From the NCBI GenBank assembly GCA_949127735.1, contig CASBPX010000183.1:1-48104 (forward strand): a DNA stretch of 48,104 nt, in the 5' to 3' direction. Position 1 is the stretch's first letter, and each line of letters opens with the position of its first letter. This document shows, piece after piece, positions 7,032-14,749 of the stretch. The notes beneath the pieces were generated by a model, which was given only the letters and a program-made list of their open reading frames with translations, did not search any database and had not been told where the DNA came from. This DNA comes from Candidatus Obscuribacterales bacterium. Its GTDB lineage: Bacteria; Cyanobacteriota; Vampirovibrionia; Obscuribacterales; Obscuribacteraceae. The translations under genes were made by a program, and so were the position numbers.

Positions 7032-8858
7032 TCAGTCTTCGTCTGCTCTCGGCATTTCAAAATGAAATTGAGTACCGTGACTCGGATCCGCTTCTGCCCA
7101 TATTTTTCCACCATGAAGGATCACAAGCGCTTTGCAGATTGCTAGACCCAGACCTGAGCCACCGCTTGTTCGAGCTGTTTGATTCGGAGCCTGCTGAAAC
7201 CTATCGAATATCCGTTCCAGTTGATCTGGTGCCAGGCCATGTCCTTGATTTGCAACTGTCAGAGTAACGACTTGGTCACTGCTCTTTGCTGATAGAGTGA
7301 CAGTGCCATCCTTGGGTGAAAACTTAGTGGCGTTTGATACCAAGTTGGCTAAAATTCTCAGCAGCATCTCTTGATCAGCGTCGACAAAAAGATCTGTCAC
7401 CTCAGATTTTAGCTTTACACCAAGCTCGTAGGCAAAACTCGCCGATTGTTCAATGATATTTTCGAACGCTTTTTGTACCGAAACTTTGTTTCTGTTCAGG
7501 TCCATCATATTCGAATTAATTTTTTCGATGTCGAGAAGGTCACCTATAAGCCGCATCATGCGTTCGCTGCTGCGTTGCGCGCCCGGCAAATACTGTTTGG
7601 CCTTCTCGCCAGGGTCACCATAGAGGCCGTCGCTCAAAAACTGCAAATAGTTTCGCACCGTAGTTAGTGGCGTACGTAAATCGTGCGTCACCATTGCCAC
7701 CACCTCTTGCTTTAAACGTTCGGCGGTACGAAGCTCAGTAACATCGTGAAAAATACTGAAAATTTCGCCTTGATCTTGCTTCTCTTCTTGAGGTGCTTGT
7801 TGAGCTGACCAGAGCACTTCCCTGACCTCTCCGTCCGCTCTATTAATGGCTATGGGTAGCGCGTTTGGCGTCAGGCCTTGCTTGATTTTGTTTATAAATA
7901 CAATCGCTTTTTCATTATCTTCATGACTGAGATAATCGAGCAAGTATGTGGAGATAATTTGCTCTGGTGTCAAGGCAAAAAAGTCTTCACATGAGGGATT
8001 GGCGCTGATAAATTTCAGTCCAGAATCGAAAGAACAAATGCAATCGCTGGCATTTTCAAGAATGGCTTTTTCTCTGCGCGATGCCTCTCTTAATTGATCG
8101 GCCATTTTGTGAAAGACTTTGTCGAGATGAGCGATTTCGTCATTGCCTGATACTGGTTGATTAAGAGGTCTGTCAAGTGCCAGACGAACGCTGTTATCGT
8201 TCACTGTCATCAATCGATTGGCAATGCTGCGTGCGAGTATATTTCCTAACAGCAATGTCAGTAAAATGTTTGCTACTCCACCGCAGATTAAAACAAGTTG
8301 TACTTGTTCTCTAAAACGTCTTTGATTTTCAGGACTGGCATCGGCAACAGCTTTACCGGCATCGCCCAGATTGAGCATTTCGTTTGATAGTCTGATAGAA
8401 ACTTTGCGCAGTTTCGCCCAGAGTGCCAGTCGATCAACTGCGCCGTGGTGCAGTGAGGCACGATAGTGGCGTCGCGTTTCTTTGAGCAGCTGCTGTGTTT
8501 GGCGCAGTGAGTCAAGTGCACTGTTCAATGACTTCGAAAGCTCAGGCTTGTCTTCAGTCAGTACTTTCAAATTTTCGAAATGCCTGTCGATGCTGTCTGC
8601 CAATTTTTTGTATTCCAATCCCAAATTTGGGTTGGGCTCCAGTGAATCTTCTTCGCCAAAATAGACTTTCACTGAAACAAAGTCACGAGTTAAATCAATC
8701 ACTTCATCAGCAATTCGCCGAGAGTACTCGGCGCGTTTTGCCTCATCTTCTGCTTGATTTTGCAGGTATGCAACTGTACCCAGAAGGCCAAGTTCTAATA
8801 TCAGTGGTACTGAAATGAGAATGAGTATTTTTGATCTAAGAGTGACTGAGCGGAGCAT
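7032..8858 (-). CDS. Membrane sensor histidine kinase with HAMP and PAS
   Basis: A 608-residue two-component sensor. First membrane helix about 9-32, an extracytoplasmic helical domain about 33-185, second helix about 187-209. Then HAMP (about 212-265, containing GNDEIAHLDKVFHKMADQL), PAS (about 266-385), HisKA with the phospho-acceptor in MVTHDLRTPLTT (H392), and HATPase_c with the N box (ANLVSNATKFSP) and GGSGLGLAICK. It diverges from a response regulator gene with 54 bp between starts, which identifies its likely partner. The kinase at 33011-34834 is a full-length paralogue of almost the same size. The signal sensed is unknown. Confidence 0.95.
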   Translation of the reverse strand: MLRSVTLRSKILILISVPLILELGLLGTVAYLQNQAEDEAKRAEYSRRIADEVIDLTRDFVSVKVYFGEEDSLEPNPNLGLEYKKLADSIDRHFENLKVLTEDKPELSKSLNSALDSLRQTQQLLKETRRHYRASLHHGAVDRLALWAKLRKVSIRLSNEMLNLGDAGKAVADASPENQRRFREQVQLVLICGGVANILLTLLLGNILARSIANRLMTVNDNSVRLALDRPLNQPVSGNDEIAHLDKVFHKMADQLREASRREKAILENASDCICSFDSGLKFISANPSCEDFFALTPEQIISTYLLDYLSHEDNEKAIVFINKIKQGLTPNALPIAINRADGEVREVLWSAQQAPQEEKQDQGEIFSIFHDVTELRTAERLKQEVVAMVTHDLRTPLTTVRNYLQFLSDGLYGDPGEKAKQYLPGAQRSSERMMRLIGDLLDIEKINSNMMDLNRNKVSVQKAFENIIEQSASFAYELGVKLKSEVTDLFVDADQEMLLRILANLVSNATKFSPKDGTVTLSAKSSDQVVTLTVANQGHGLAPDQLERIFDRFQQAPNQTARTSGGSGLGLAICKALVILHGGKIWAEADPSHGTQFHFEMPRADED

Positions 8859-8912
8859 AGTGTGTTTATCCCCACCAGTAAGGGTGGTAAAACTTGCTAT
8901 ATTTACCTTAGT

Positions 8913-9596
8913 ATGGCTAAAATTTTGATAGCTGAAGACGATATTGACCTGGCAGCTATGGTGTCAGGTTGGCTCACCAGCGAGCGTTTTACAGTTGAAG
9001 TGGCACATGATGGTGCCTTTGCTGCTGATCTTCTACGGCTGTCAAACTATGATGTGGTGGTTCTAGACTGGGAATTACCCAACCGTTCAGGCATTGAAAT
9101 ATTGCGAGAATACCGCGACAGTGGTGGTGCTGCGCCAGTAATTATGCTCACCGGCAAAGCGACTACGTCTGATAAGCAAACAGGGCTAGACCTGGGTGCT
9201 GATGATTATTTGACTAAACCTTTTGATATTAAAGAGTTAGGCGCGCGCATTAGAGCTTTGTTGAGGCGACCTGCTCTGATTAATTCTGCTGTTCTCAAGG
9301 TCGGCGACATCGAGCTCGATGCCGCGAAATATCGAGTTCTGCGAAATGGCAATGAGATACACCTCTTGCCTCGTGACTTTGCCCTTTTAGAATTTCTTAT
9401 GCGACATAAAGATCAAGTTTTTAGTGCTGAAGCACTAATTTCCAGAGTCTGGGTATCCGACTCAGACGCCAGTCCTGAAGGGCTTCGCACCGCCATCAAA
9501 CGCATTCGCAAAAAAATTGATGACGGTAACGAAGATAGCCAATCTTTGATCGAGAACATACCAAAAGTTGGTTACAGGCTTAGATCTAATTGCTGA
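8913..9596 (+). CDS. OmpR/PhoB-type response regulator
   Basis: A 227-residue transcription factor. The receiver domain has the acidic pocket E8-D9-D10, phospho-acceptor D52 in VVLDWELP, the T in MLTGKA and K in TKPFD. The C-terminal winged helix (about 130-227) has the normal DNA-contact helix SPEGLRTAIKRIRKKID and the hairpin PKVGYRL. The open frame extends to GTG 8862, but the ATG at 8913 gives the standard MAKILIAEDD start and matches the paralogue at 32191-32886. The partner kinase gene is divergent. The last 14 bases overlap and belong to a duplicated segment (see 9583-10330). Confidence 0.95.
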   Translation: MAKILIAEDDIDLAAMVSGWLTSERFTVEVAHDGAFAADLLRLSNYDVVVLDWELPNRSGIEILREYRDSGGAAPVIMLTGKATTSDKQTGLDLGADDYLTKPFDIKELGARIRALLRRPALINSAVLKVGDIELDAAKYRVLRNGNEIHLLPRDFALLEFLMRHKDQVFSAEALISRVWVSDSDASPEGLRTAIKRIRKKIDDGNEDSQSLIENIPKVGYRLRSNC

Positions 9597-9876
9597 AAGC
9601 TCTGAAATTTGGCAGCTGGATTCGGTCTGGTTTTACTGGCAGGTCGAAGTCGAGAAACTGACTGTTCCTTTTCCAGGTTAGGCCGAATCCAGGATCTTTG
9701 AGGTTGTTGCCAAGTGCGTCACATGTCACGCGTATTGTTGGCTCAGGTGTCAGTATTCGTGGAAAATCAGTCCGTGACTGGAAAATATCGTCAAATAGTT
9801 TTCTTGCTTGACCATATTCCTTTTCATCCACAGCATTTTTCTCGATTTCACTGGCATTCTCTTTTGCTAATTCCAT
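9586..9876 (-). CDS. Small protein, tandem paralogue copy 1
   Basis: A 96-residue protein with no signal peptide or membrane helix. Its first 36 residues (MELAKENASEIEKNAV...FDDIFQS) and last residues (LPNFRAFSN) match the neighbouring 129-residue protein, while the centre differs completely. The start is ATG 9876 behind AGAGGATAGC. It overlaps the convergent response regulator stop by 11 bp. No family is recognised. Confidence 0.65.
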   Translation of the reverse strand: MELAKENASEIEKNAVDEKEYGQARKLFDDIFQSRTDFPRILTPEPTIRVTCDALGNNLKDPGFGLTWKRNSQFLDFDLPVKPDRIQLPNFRAFSN

Positions 9877-9908
9877 ATGCCGCTATCCTCTGTTAGAAAA
9901 TGTGCGAT

Positions 9909-10298
9909 CTAATTGCTGAAGCTTTTAGAGTTTGGCAGCAGTCTTTGTTCTTGTTTTGGCTGGTACCCAGGGGTAGTACTCTGTTCATTACTTTTTTGTT
10001 CGTTGATGGTTGCGCGATTTTCCTTAGATTTTTCGCCAATCACTTCGTTTCTAGGCCCTTGTCCAAACAGTGGTGGAAATTCCAATTCTTTAGGTTCTTT
10101 GGAGATAGTTTTAGAGTCTCTCAAAAGGTCCAGGAGTTTGCCTGCATCATTTGGTCCGCAGACATCCTGCTTGCTTTTGTTTTGAGTCAGTGACTGGTAA
10201 GTATCGTCAAAAAAATGTTGTGCTGCTTCCTTGTACTTTTGCATGTCCTCCACAGCATTCTTACTGACTTCACTGACTTGCTCTTTTGCTAATTCCAT
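9909..10298 (-). CDS. Small protein, tandem paralogue copy 2
   Basis: A 129-residue hydrophilic protein, paralogue of the gene at 9586-9876. It shares the N-terminus (MELAKEQVSEVSKNAV...FFDDTYQSLT) and the C-terminal LPNSKSFSN. The middle is Lys/Glu/Gln/Asn/Pro-rich and probably disordered. It starts at ATG 10298 behind AGGGGATGAG, the counterpart of the leader in copy 1. Both genes read left and may be one transcript. Function unknown. Confidence 0.65.
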   Translation of the reverse strand: MELAKEQVSEVSKNAVEDMQKYKEAAQHFFDDTYQSLTQNKSKQDVCGPNDAGKLLDLLRDSKTISKEPKELEFPPLFGQGPRNEVIGEKSKENRATINEQKSNEQSTTPGYQPKQEQRLLPNSKSFSN

Positions 10299-10331
10299 AT
10301 GCTCTCATCCCCTGTTAGAAAATTGTGCGCT

Positions 10332-10378
10332 CGGTTTTGGTTTTGGTTTTGGTATTGGTTTTGGTATCGGTCTCGGTC
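10332..10378. repeat. Degenerate GGTTTT hexamer repeat
   Basis: About eight consecutive six-base units, starting as perfect CGGTTTT/GGTTTT and decaying to GGTATT, GGTATC and GGTCTC. It lies upstream of copy 2 of the duplicated small genes and before the rightward lipoprotein-like gene. Read on the plus strand it would encode alternating Gly-Phe/Ile, but no gene there is supported. It is a candidate length-variable site. Confidence 0.85.
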
Positions 10379-10452
10379 ATGCATTAACCTTAATGGCACA
10401 GAAAAACCAAGTGGTGACTATTCAGTGACCAAAGTGTGACCACATACTGGAG

Positions 10453-11313
10453 ATGTGGGGAATAGTAAACATGGTGATGGTGATTGGTTTATTTATTGAT
10501 GGTGCAAGAGCTGTGCGCTTAAAATCGACCTTATTGTTAACGGCTTTTGTAGTTTTATCGAGCTTCAGGCCTGCTGGTTGCTCGCCAAGCAATCTTGGAC
10601 AGCCGCGACAACCTGAGAAAGTCTTCAACTCACAAACTCTGGGCCCCGGGCAAGCCTGGTCGATGCATCATAAAACGCTTATCCTTGGCGAATTTGACTT
10701 ATTAATCAATAAAACTGGTCTGAGAGCTGCTTGCAAGCGTTCAGGAATTACTTTTGTAGCTCAGGCGCCAGCCTGGCGCGCTGTTGCCTTCTCGACTAGA
10801 TCAGGGGCGATCTGGAGACCTGCCCCTGTCAAATTTCGGCCAGTGCACGAACAGTGGCACTCGCTGGCGGTCATAGGGATTCCCGGCATATGGTTAACTC
10901 CCGTAGTACGCACAGGCCAAAGTGAAGTATCTGGATTTAAATGCGTAAGCTTTGCCACCTCTGACGAGTGGGTGCGTCAGCAGGTCGGCCAGCTAAAGCA
11001 AAAGCTGATAAATCTCTCATATCCGCGTTCAGCTGTTTACCATGCTACTCAGCTTAGTTTGCCCACTCAAGCATATGTAATTTTAGAGCAGATATATGGA
11101 GTGCCGTCCTGTTCACTGATGCCGGTTGAATTTCGCTATACCAGTTTTCGAAAAAACGAAACGATAGCCATGCAAACAAACTCGTGCCGAATAGTCACAC
11201 CAGCTAAAGACTGGCTGGATATTCCACAAGGTCTAAAAACAGTGGGCACTTTCGCCGACGTTAATATGGATAAGGGTGCCGAGTCTGGTGCACAAGAACT
11301 GTTTGGTAATTGA
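10453..11313 (+). CDS. Probable exported protein or lipoprotein, unknown
   Basis: The open frame gives 286 residues. The N-terminus has a basic-then-hydrophobic signal (VRLKSTLLLTAFVVLSS) followed by FRPAGC, which could be a weak lipobox. Possible starts are ATG 10453, ATG 10471 (GGGG 10 nt upstream) and GTG 10513, the last giving the most normal signal peptide. The mature part is a mixed domain rich in aromatic residues (WSMHHKTL, PAWRAVAF, HEQWHSLAV) with several scattered cysteines. No family is recognised. A strong hairpin lies 36 bp after the stop. Confidence 0.65.
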   Translation: MWGIVNMVMVIGLFIDGARAVRLKSTLLLTAFVVLSSFRPAGCSPSNLGQPRQPEKVFNSQTLGPGQAWSMHHKTLILGEFDLLINKTGLRAACKRSGITFVAQAPAWRAVAFSTRSGAIWRPAPVKFRPVHEQWHSLAVIGIPGIWLTPVVRTGQSEVSGFKCVSFATSDEWVRQQVGQLKQKLINLSYPRSAVYHATQLSLPTQAYVILEQIYGVPSCSLMPVEFRYTSFRKNETIAMQTNSCRIVTPAKDWLDIPQGLKTVGTFADVNMDKGAESGAQELFGN

Positions 11314-11348
11314 AAATTAGATTCGGCTATTTAATACGGCCAAAGCAA

Positions 11349-11375
11349 AATGGAGCCTCAAAATGAGGCTCCATT
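11349..11375. terminator. Bidirectional hairpin terminator
   Basis: A perfect 12-bp stem (AATGGAGCCTCA paired with TGAGGCTCCATT) closed by an AAA loop. It separates two convergent genes (ending at 11313 and 11407). Neither side has a long T run, so termination may be partial, but its place and stability support this role for both genes. Confidence 0.8.
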
Positions 11376-11406
11376 GAAAGGAGGAAGCTTCTAGCAGGGC
11401 CAGAAA

Positions 11407-12063
11407 TTAGCTACCAGAATTCCAGTCGGTCACAGGTGTAATGACAGGCTGAGCATATGTCACTTCAACAACTGGCTGTTGCACAGGTTGTACTGTCTGT
11501 ACTGGAGGTACAGGTTGTACGTTCTGTATGGCAGGAGGAGCAAAGTTCACTTGTGGTTGAGCAGTCACTTGTGCTGTTTGGGCAATAGCAGGAGCGGCAG
11601 CGGCTGCTGCAGCGGCGGCTTGTTGCTGAGCAGCATAAGCTCTGAAGGTCTCTTCAATAAGACCCGCTTTTTCGCGCAAGAGATATTCGATGTAATCTCC
11701 ACGGCTCATACGTGATGCAGCGACTTGTTCGTCGAGCAGACGGTGTGCCATAGGGGTTACGCAGACGGCTGTTGTGGTTCCACGGTTCTTACCAAAGAAG
11801 AACGATTTGGCACCACCTTTAGGGCCTGTTTGTTTGGCTTGAGGGGGTAATCTCAAGGGGGCCAAGCCAGCGCGTTCACGAATAAGCATTTCTACGTAAT
11901 CGCCATTCGAAACGCTGGCGGATGCGGCTTGTTCTTTAAGCAACTGACGGCCAAGGGCTGTCAGGTTGAACGAAACCGAACCGGACTCTTTGCCAGGAAA
12001 GCGCGAGCGCCTGGGCGAAGTGGTCTTGGCAGGTGCTGGTGTTATCTGGACCGTTGTGTTCAT
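11407..12063 (-). CDS. Double ribbon-helix-helix protein with low-complexity tail
   Basis: A 218-residue protein with two homologous units. The first has VSFNLTALGRQLLKEQAA followed by SNGDYVEMLIRERAGL; the second has TAVCVTPMAHRLLDEQVAAS followed by SRGDYIEYLLREKAGL. Each fits a CopG/Arc-type ribbon-helix-helix: a short strand, a helix, a turn and a second helix. Such folds normally form dimers from two chains, so one chain here may form the complete DNA-binding unit. The N-terminus is basic (TTSPRRSRFPGK). The last 70 residues are Ala, Gln, Pro and Val-rich and look disordered. A DNA-binding role is inferred from the fold. Its stop is followed by the hairpin at 11349-11375. Confidence 0.75.
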   Translation of the reverse strand: MNTTVQITPAPAKTTSPRRSRFPGKESGSVSFNLTALGRQLLKEQAASASVSNGDYVEMLIRERAGLAPLRLPPQAKQTGPKGGAKSFFFGKNRGTTTAVCVTPMAHRLLDEQVAASRMSRGDYIEYLLREKAGLIEETFRAYAAQQQAAAAAAAAAPAIAQTAQVTAQPQVNFAPPAIQNVQPVPPVQTVQPVQQPVVEVTYAQPVITPVTDWNSGS

Positions 12064-12474
12064 CTAGCTTATGGCAGTGATTCTTTCCAATTACTTTTTA
12101 GTGCCTGGTTAGTTTCTCTACCTTTCCTCCTTTTCTGAAAGAACTGGACCCTTCTGGTACGAATTTAAGACTTAGTCTTGATTTTGAATGTGATGGCCAA
12201 TGCCATCTAGTTACCAACGCTTTTTTATTGTTTCCTGCTATCCGGCTTATGCCATCAAGCTGTCGACCGCTAAGTCGATCAAGAAAGCTCTTGCCGTGCC
12301 CTCGCACTTGGACTCTATCAAAAACCCACGGTATTACTTACTGGGTGAATCTTCGATTTGTCCTGGCAACCCTTTCCAAGACCTTGATTATAGAGCAAAG
12401 TTACGAGAAAGATGCAGTAGTCATGTATTACTATCTTTTCATAACAAGGTCACGAAGAAGCTCATGACAACCGG
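12064..12474. other. Long intergenic region between two leftward genes
   Basis: About 410 bases upstream of the double-RHH gene and downstream of the DUF212 gene. Open frames of up to 92 codons exist on both strands but have basic, low-quality translations and no ribosome binding sites, so I do not call them. It presumably carries the promoter and leader of the RHH gene. No RNA gene was recognised. Confidence 0.5.
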
Positions 12475-13056
12475 TTAAGGTACATGCCAATGTTGATGGA
12501 TAGCCAGGTTGTTGAAGAGTAAAGCGATGGCACAACCGAGAATTGCGCCAACAAAAACTTCTACTGGAGTATGCCCGAGGAATTCTTTAATACGCTCAGT
12601 AGATAGCTTAGGGTGCTCTGAAAATAGCTCAACCATCATCTGATTGAGCACCTTGGCTTGCAAACCAACCGTTCTTCTCACCCCTGCAGCGTCATACATA
12701 ACGATAAAGGCGAGGCAAAGTGCGATGGCAAATGAGACGGAGTTAAACCCTTCTATCAAGCCTACAGACACAGCCATACCCATGGTGCAGCATGAGTGCG
12801 ATGAAGGCATGCCACCAGTGGTGGCAATCATTCTCAAATCAAGTTTGCCGGTTTTGAATAGTTTGGTCAGTACTTTTAAAACTTGCGCAAAAGTACTGGA
12901 CATCACGGTTACAGCAATGACTTGCCAGCCGCGACCTTCCATATTTTGCACCGCGGTTTGCACGTTGACCGGTTGCGTGGTGATCTGTTGAGCTTGCTCA
13001 ACGCTGCTCTGCGCCAGCGTAATCAAATTAGTCAGATCTGGTAAACAAAATTCCAT
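12475..13056 (-). CDS. Divergent PAP2 (DUF212) membrane protein
   Basis: A 193-residue integral membrane protein of the divergent PAP2 family (YuiD-like). Family motifs are present: TTGGMPSSHSC after the first helices, MYDAAGVRRTVGLQA in the middle, and EFLGHTPVEVFVGAILGC near the end, with a final hydrophobic helix. The PSSHS motif corresponds to an acid-phosphatase active-site segment. It lies 11 bp downstream of the polyprenyl synthetase gene, an arrangement I recall from cyanobacteria, and may handle prenyl diphosphates or lipid phosphates. The substrate is inferred from context only. Confidence 0.88.
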   Translation of the reverse strand: MEFCLPDLTNLITLAQSSVEQAQQITTQPVNVQTAVQNMEGRGWQVIAVTVMSSTFAQVLKVLTKLFKTGKLDLRMIATTGGMPSSHSCCTMGMAVSVGLIEGFNSVSFAIALCLAFIVMYDAAGVRRTVGLQAKVLNQMMVELFSEHPKLSTERIKEFLGHTPVEVFVGAILGCAIALLFNNLAIHQHWHVP

Positions 13057-13067
13057 CGATGTTGTCT

Positions 13068-14039
13068 CTATTTTTTTCTATGAATAGCATATTTCAGTAA
13101 GGCTTTCAGAACCGGGGCATCCCTGTTGTCAAGCGCGCTGTGCTCCAGCAAGGCCACACCTTCTGCTTCCATCTCACTCAATTTGATTCTGGCGCCATCG
13201 ATCCCGATGGCTCGCACCCAGGTAGCTTTTTTTGTCGCTTCATCTTTACCGGGAGTTTTACCCAGGGTCTGAGCGTCGCCGGTTACATCTAATAGATCAT
13301 CTGTAATCTGGAAAGCCAGACCAAGAATTTCACCGAAGCGATAAAGACTAGTAAGCTGCTCTTCGGTGCCATTCATCAATTTGCCACCACTCCACAGGGC
13401 AAATCGAATTAAAGCTCCTGTTTTTCCGGCATGAATAGACTCGACTGTAGCGATATCAAATTTATCATCGGCGGCCCCGGTGAACTCCATGTCTTTGACC
13501 TGGCCACCGACCATACCAGAGGGGCCCGTGGCCCTACTTAACTCAAGAGCAACGGCCAGCAAATTTGCGGATGCAACAGACTTGCTCGTGTGTTCAATCA
13601 AAACTTCATTGGCTAACATGAGCAAACCGTCACCTGCTAAAAGCGCCAGGGCTTCGCCATAAATTTTGTGATTCGTGGGCTTGCCTCGTCGCAGATCGTC
13701 ATTGTCCAGACAGGGCAAATCGTCGTGTACAAGGCTCATGGCGTGCACCATTTCAATGGCGCACGCACAGGGTAATGCAATTTGCAGCGCATTTTCGCTT
13801 AAATTGGCAGTAGCGCCAGTAGTGGCATTGTTTACAGAGACAGCTTCTGCTGCCGCCAGGGTAAGCATGGCCCTCAGTCTTTTACCGCCAGACAAAACCG
13901 AATAGCGCATAGACTGCCAGAGCTTGGCCGGCTCTTGCTCTACCAGATACTCAGCCAGCCGGTCTTCTACAAGCTTGCGGCGCGCTTCGAGGTAGCGTTC
14001 AAAATCGAAATTAGTGGAGTGAATTTGAGCTTCCAGCAT
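13068..14039 (-). CDS. Polyprenyl synthetase, GGPP/FPP synthase type
   Basis: A 323-residue trans-prenyltransferase that condenses isopentenyl diphosphate with an allylic diphosphate. It shows GGKRLRAMLTL, the first aspartate-rich motif HDDLPCLDNDDLRRGK (DDxxxxD), ALLAGDGLL, the FQITDDLLDVTGD second aspartate motif, and KTPGKDEATKKATWV. The four-residue insert in the first motif is the pattern of bacterial GGPP and FPP synthases. Chain length cannot be settled by eye; geranylgeranyl is the usual product of cyanobacterial relatives (CrtE). It sits in a tight leftward operon, 3 bp after a membrane protein gene and 11 bp before the DUF212 gene. Confidence 0.93.
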   Translation of the reverse strand: MLEAQIHSTNFDFERYLEARRKLVEDRLAEYLVEQEPAKLWQSMRYSVLSGGKRLRAMLTLAAAEAVSVNNATTGATANLSENALQIALPCACAIEMVHAMSLVHDDLPCLDNDDLRRGKPTNHKIYGEALALLAGDGLLMLANEVLIEHTSKSVASANLLAVALELSRATGPSGMVGGQVKDMEFTGAADDKFDIATVESIHAGKTGALIRFALWSGGKLMNGTEEQLTSLYRFGEILGLAFQITDDLLDVTGDAQTLGKTPGKDEATKKATWVRAIGIDGARIKLSEMEAEGVALLEHSALDNRDAPVLKALLKYAIHRKK

Positions 14040-14042
14040 TAC

Positions 14043-14741
14043 TTATTTGTTGAGAACTTTTTTGACCAGTTGGAAAAATTTCAACCCTTCGACACCGAGC
14101 GTCAAAATGCTGCGTTCCTTATTAAGAAGCAAACTGACCAGCGGCCCGATTCTTTTGGCAATTTCCATATATTCAAGGGCCCCGGCCGCCGGCGCTTCTT
14201 TGGGGAGTTTGAAGCGCTCGGTCAATTCTTCCAAATTGTATTTTGCCGCTTGCAGCTGAATGAGAATTTGATCACGAATATCATCGATCAAGATTTCGTC
14301 TGCTTGCATAGTTTCATTGATGCGTACGTGAATTAAACCTACAGCCAGAGCACCGAGGCCAGCGGCAAATGCTACCAGGGCAATAAATATTCGAGCCGTA
14401 TTCATTAATATAGGCGAATTGCGATCCAGCGCCCAAAATAAATCTGGCATGAGCAAAACAATTGCCAGTACTACCGTCACGACTACCAGGATTGTATAAA
14501 ACAAGGCCACAAAACCACTTACCATGCGGACGCGTTGAATGGCGTCGGTAAGCAATTCTCCTGGTGCAACGCCAAGACGCGATAGCGGAGAGTTGGGATC
14601 AAAGTCGCTCTGTGCGCTGCGATTAGCACCGTAAGCGGTGTCGCTAGTTGAGCTGCCAGTTGAATTATTAGAACGATCAGGCGCGGCAGTTTGACTTGCC
14701 GTGCTGCTTTGTGATGATTCTAAGTCGTCGTTATCTTGCAT
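14043..14741 (-). CDS. Two-helix membrane protein of unknown function
   Basis: A 232-residue protein. The first 55 residues are Ser, Thr, Asp and Asn-rich and look disordered. Two membrane helices follow (about 71-100, FVALFYTILVVVTVVLAIVLL; about 112-138, ARIFIALVAFAAGLGALAVGL). The C-terminal 90 residues are helical and charged (ILIDDIRDQILIQLQAAKYN) and likely cytoplasmic. No family is recognised. It lies in the middle of an operon, 8 bp after the acyl-CoA dehydrogenase gene and 3 bp before the polyprenyl synthetase gene. Confidence 0.75.
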   Translation of the reverse strand: MQDNDDLESSQSSTASQTAAPDRSNNSTGSSTSDTAYGANRSAQSDFDPNSPLSRLGVAPGELLTDAIQRVRMVSGFVALFYTILVVVTVVLAIVLLMPDLFWALDRNSPILMNTARIFIALVAFAAGLGALAVGLIHVRINETMQADEILIDDIRDQILIQLQAAKYNLEELTERFKLPKEAPAAGALEYMEIAKRIGPLVSLLLNKERSILTLGVEGLKFFQLVKKVLNK

Positions 14742-14749
14742 TTTTTTAA

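Larger units (their letters stand above)
9583..10330. repeat. Tandem segmental duplication of a small gene
   Basis: Two head-to-tail units, about 9583-9905 and 9906-10330. GATCTAATTGCTGAA is identical at 9583-9597 and 9906-9920, and similarity continues for about 15 more bases at each. The other unit ends also match (CTGTTAGAAAA at 9890-9900 and 10312-10322, each followed by TGTGCG after at most one extra base). In unit 1 the repeat start contains the last codons and stop of the response regulator gene (SNC-stop), so a short end of that gene was copied along. Confidence 0.8.

Noticed and set aside
10231-10428. Plus-strand frame encoding a Gly-Phe/Gly-Ile repeat
   Set aside because: It is only the GGTTTT hexamer repeat read in one frame and overlaps the better-supported leftward gene.
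12200-12478. Possible small plus-strand gene in the 12.1-12.5 kb gap
   Set aside because: No ribosome binding site, the translation is of low quality, and overlapping frames on both strands compete with it.
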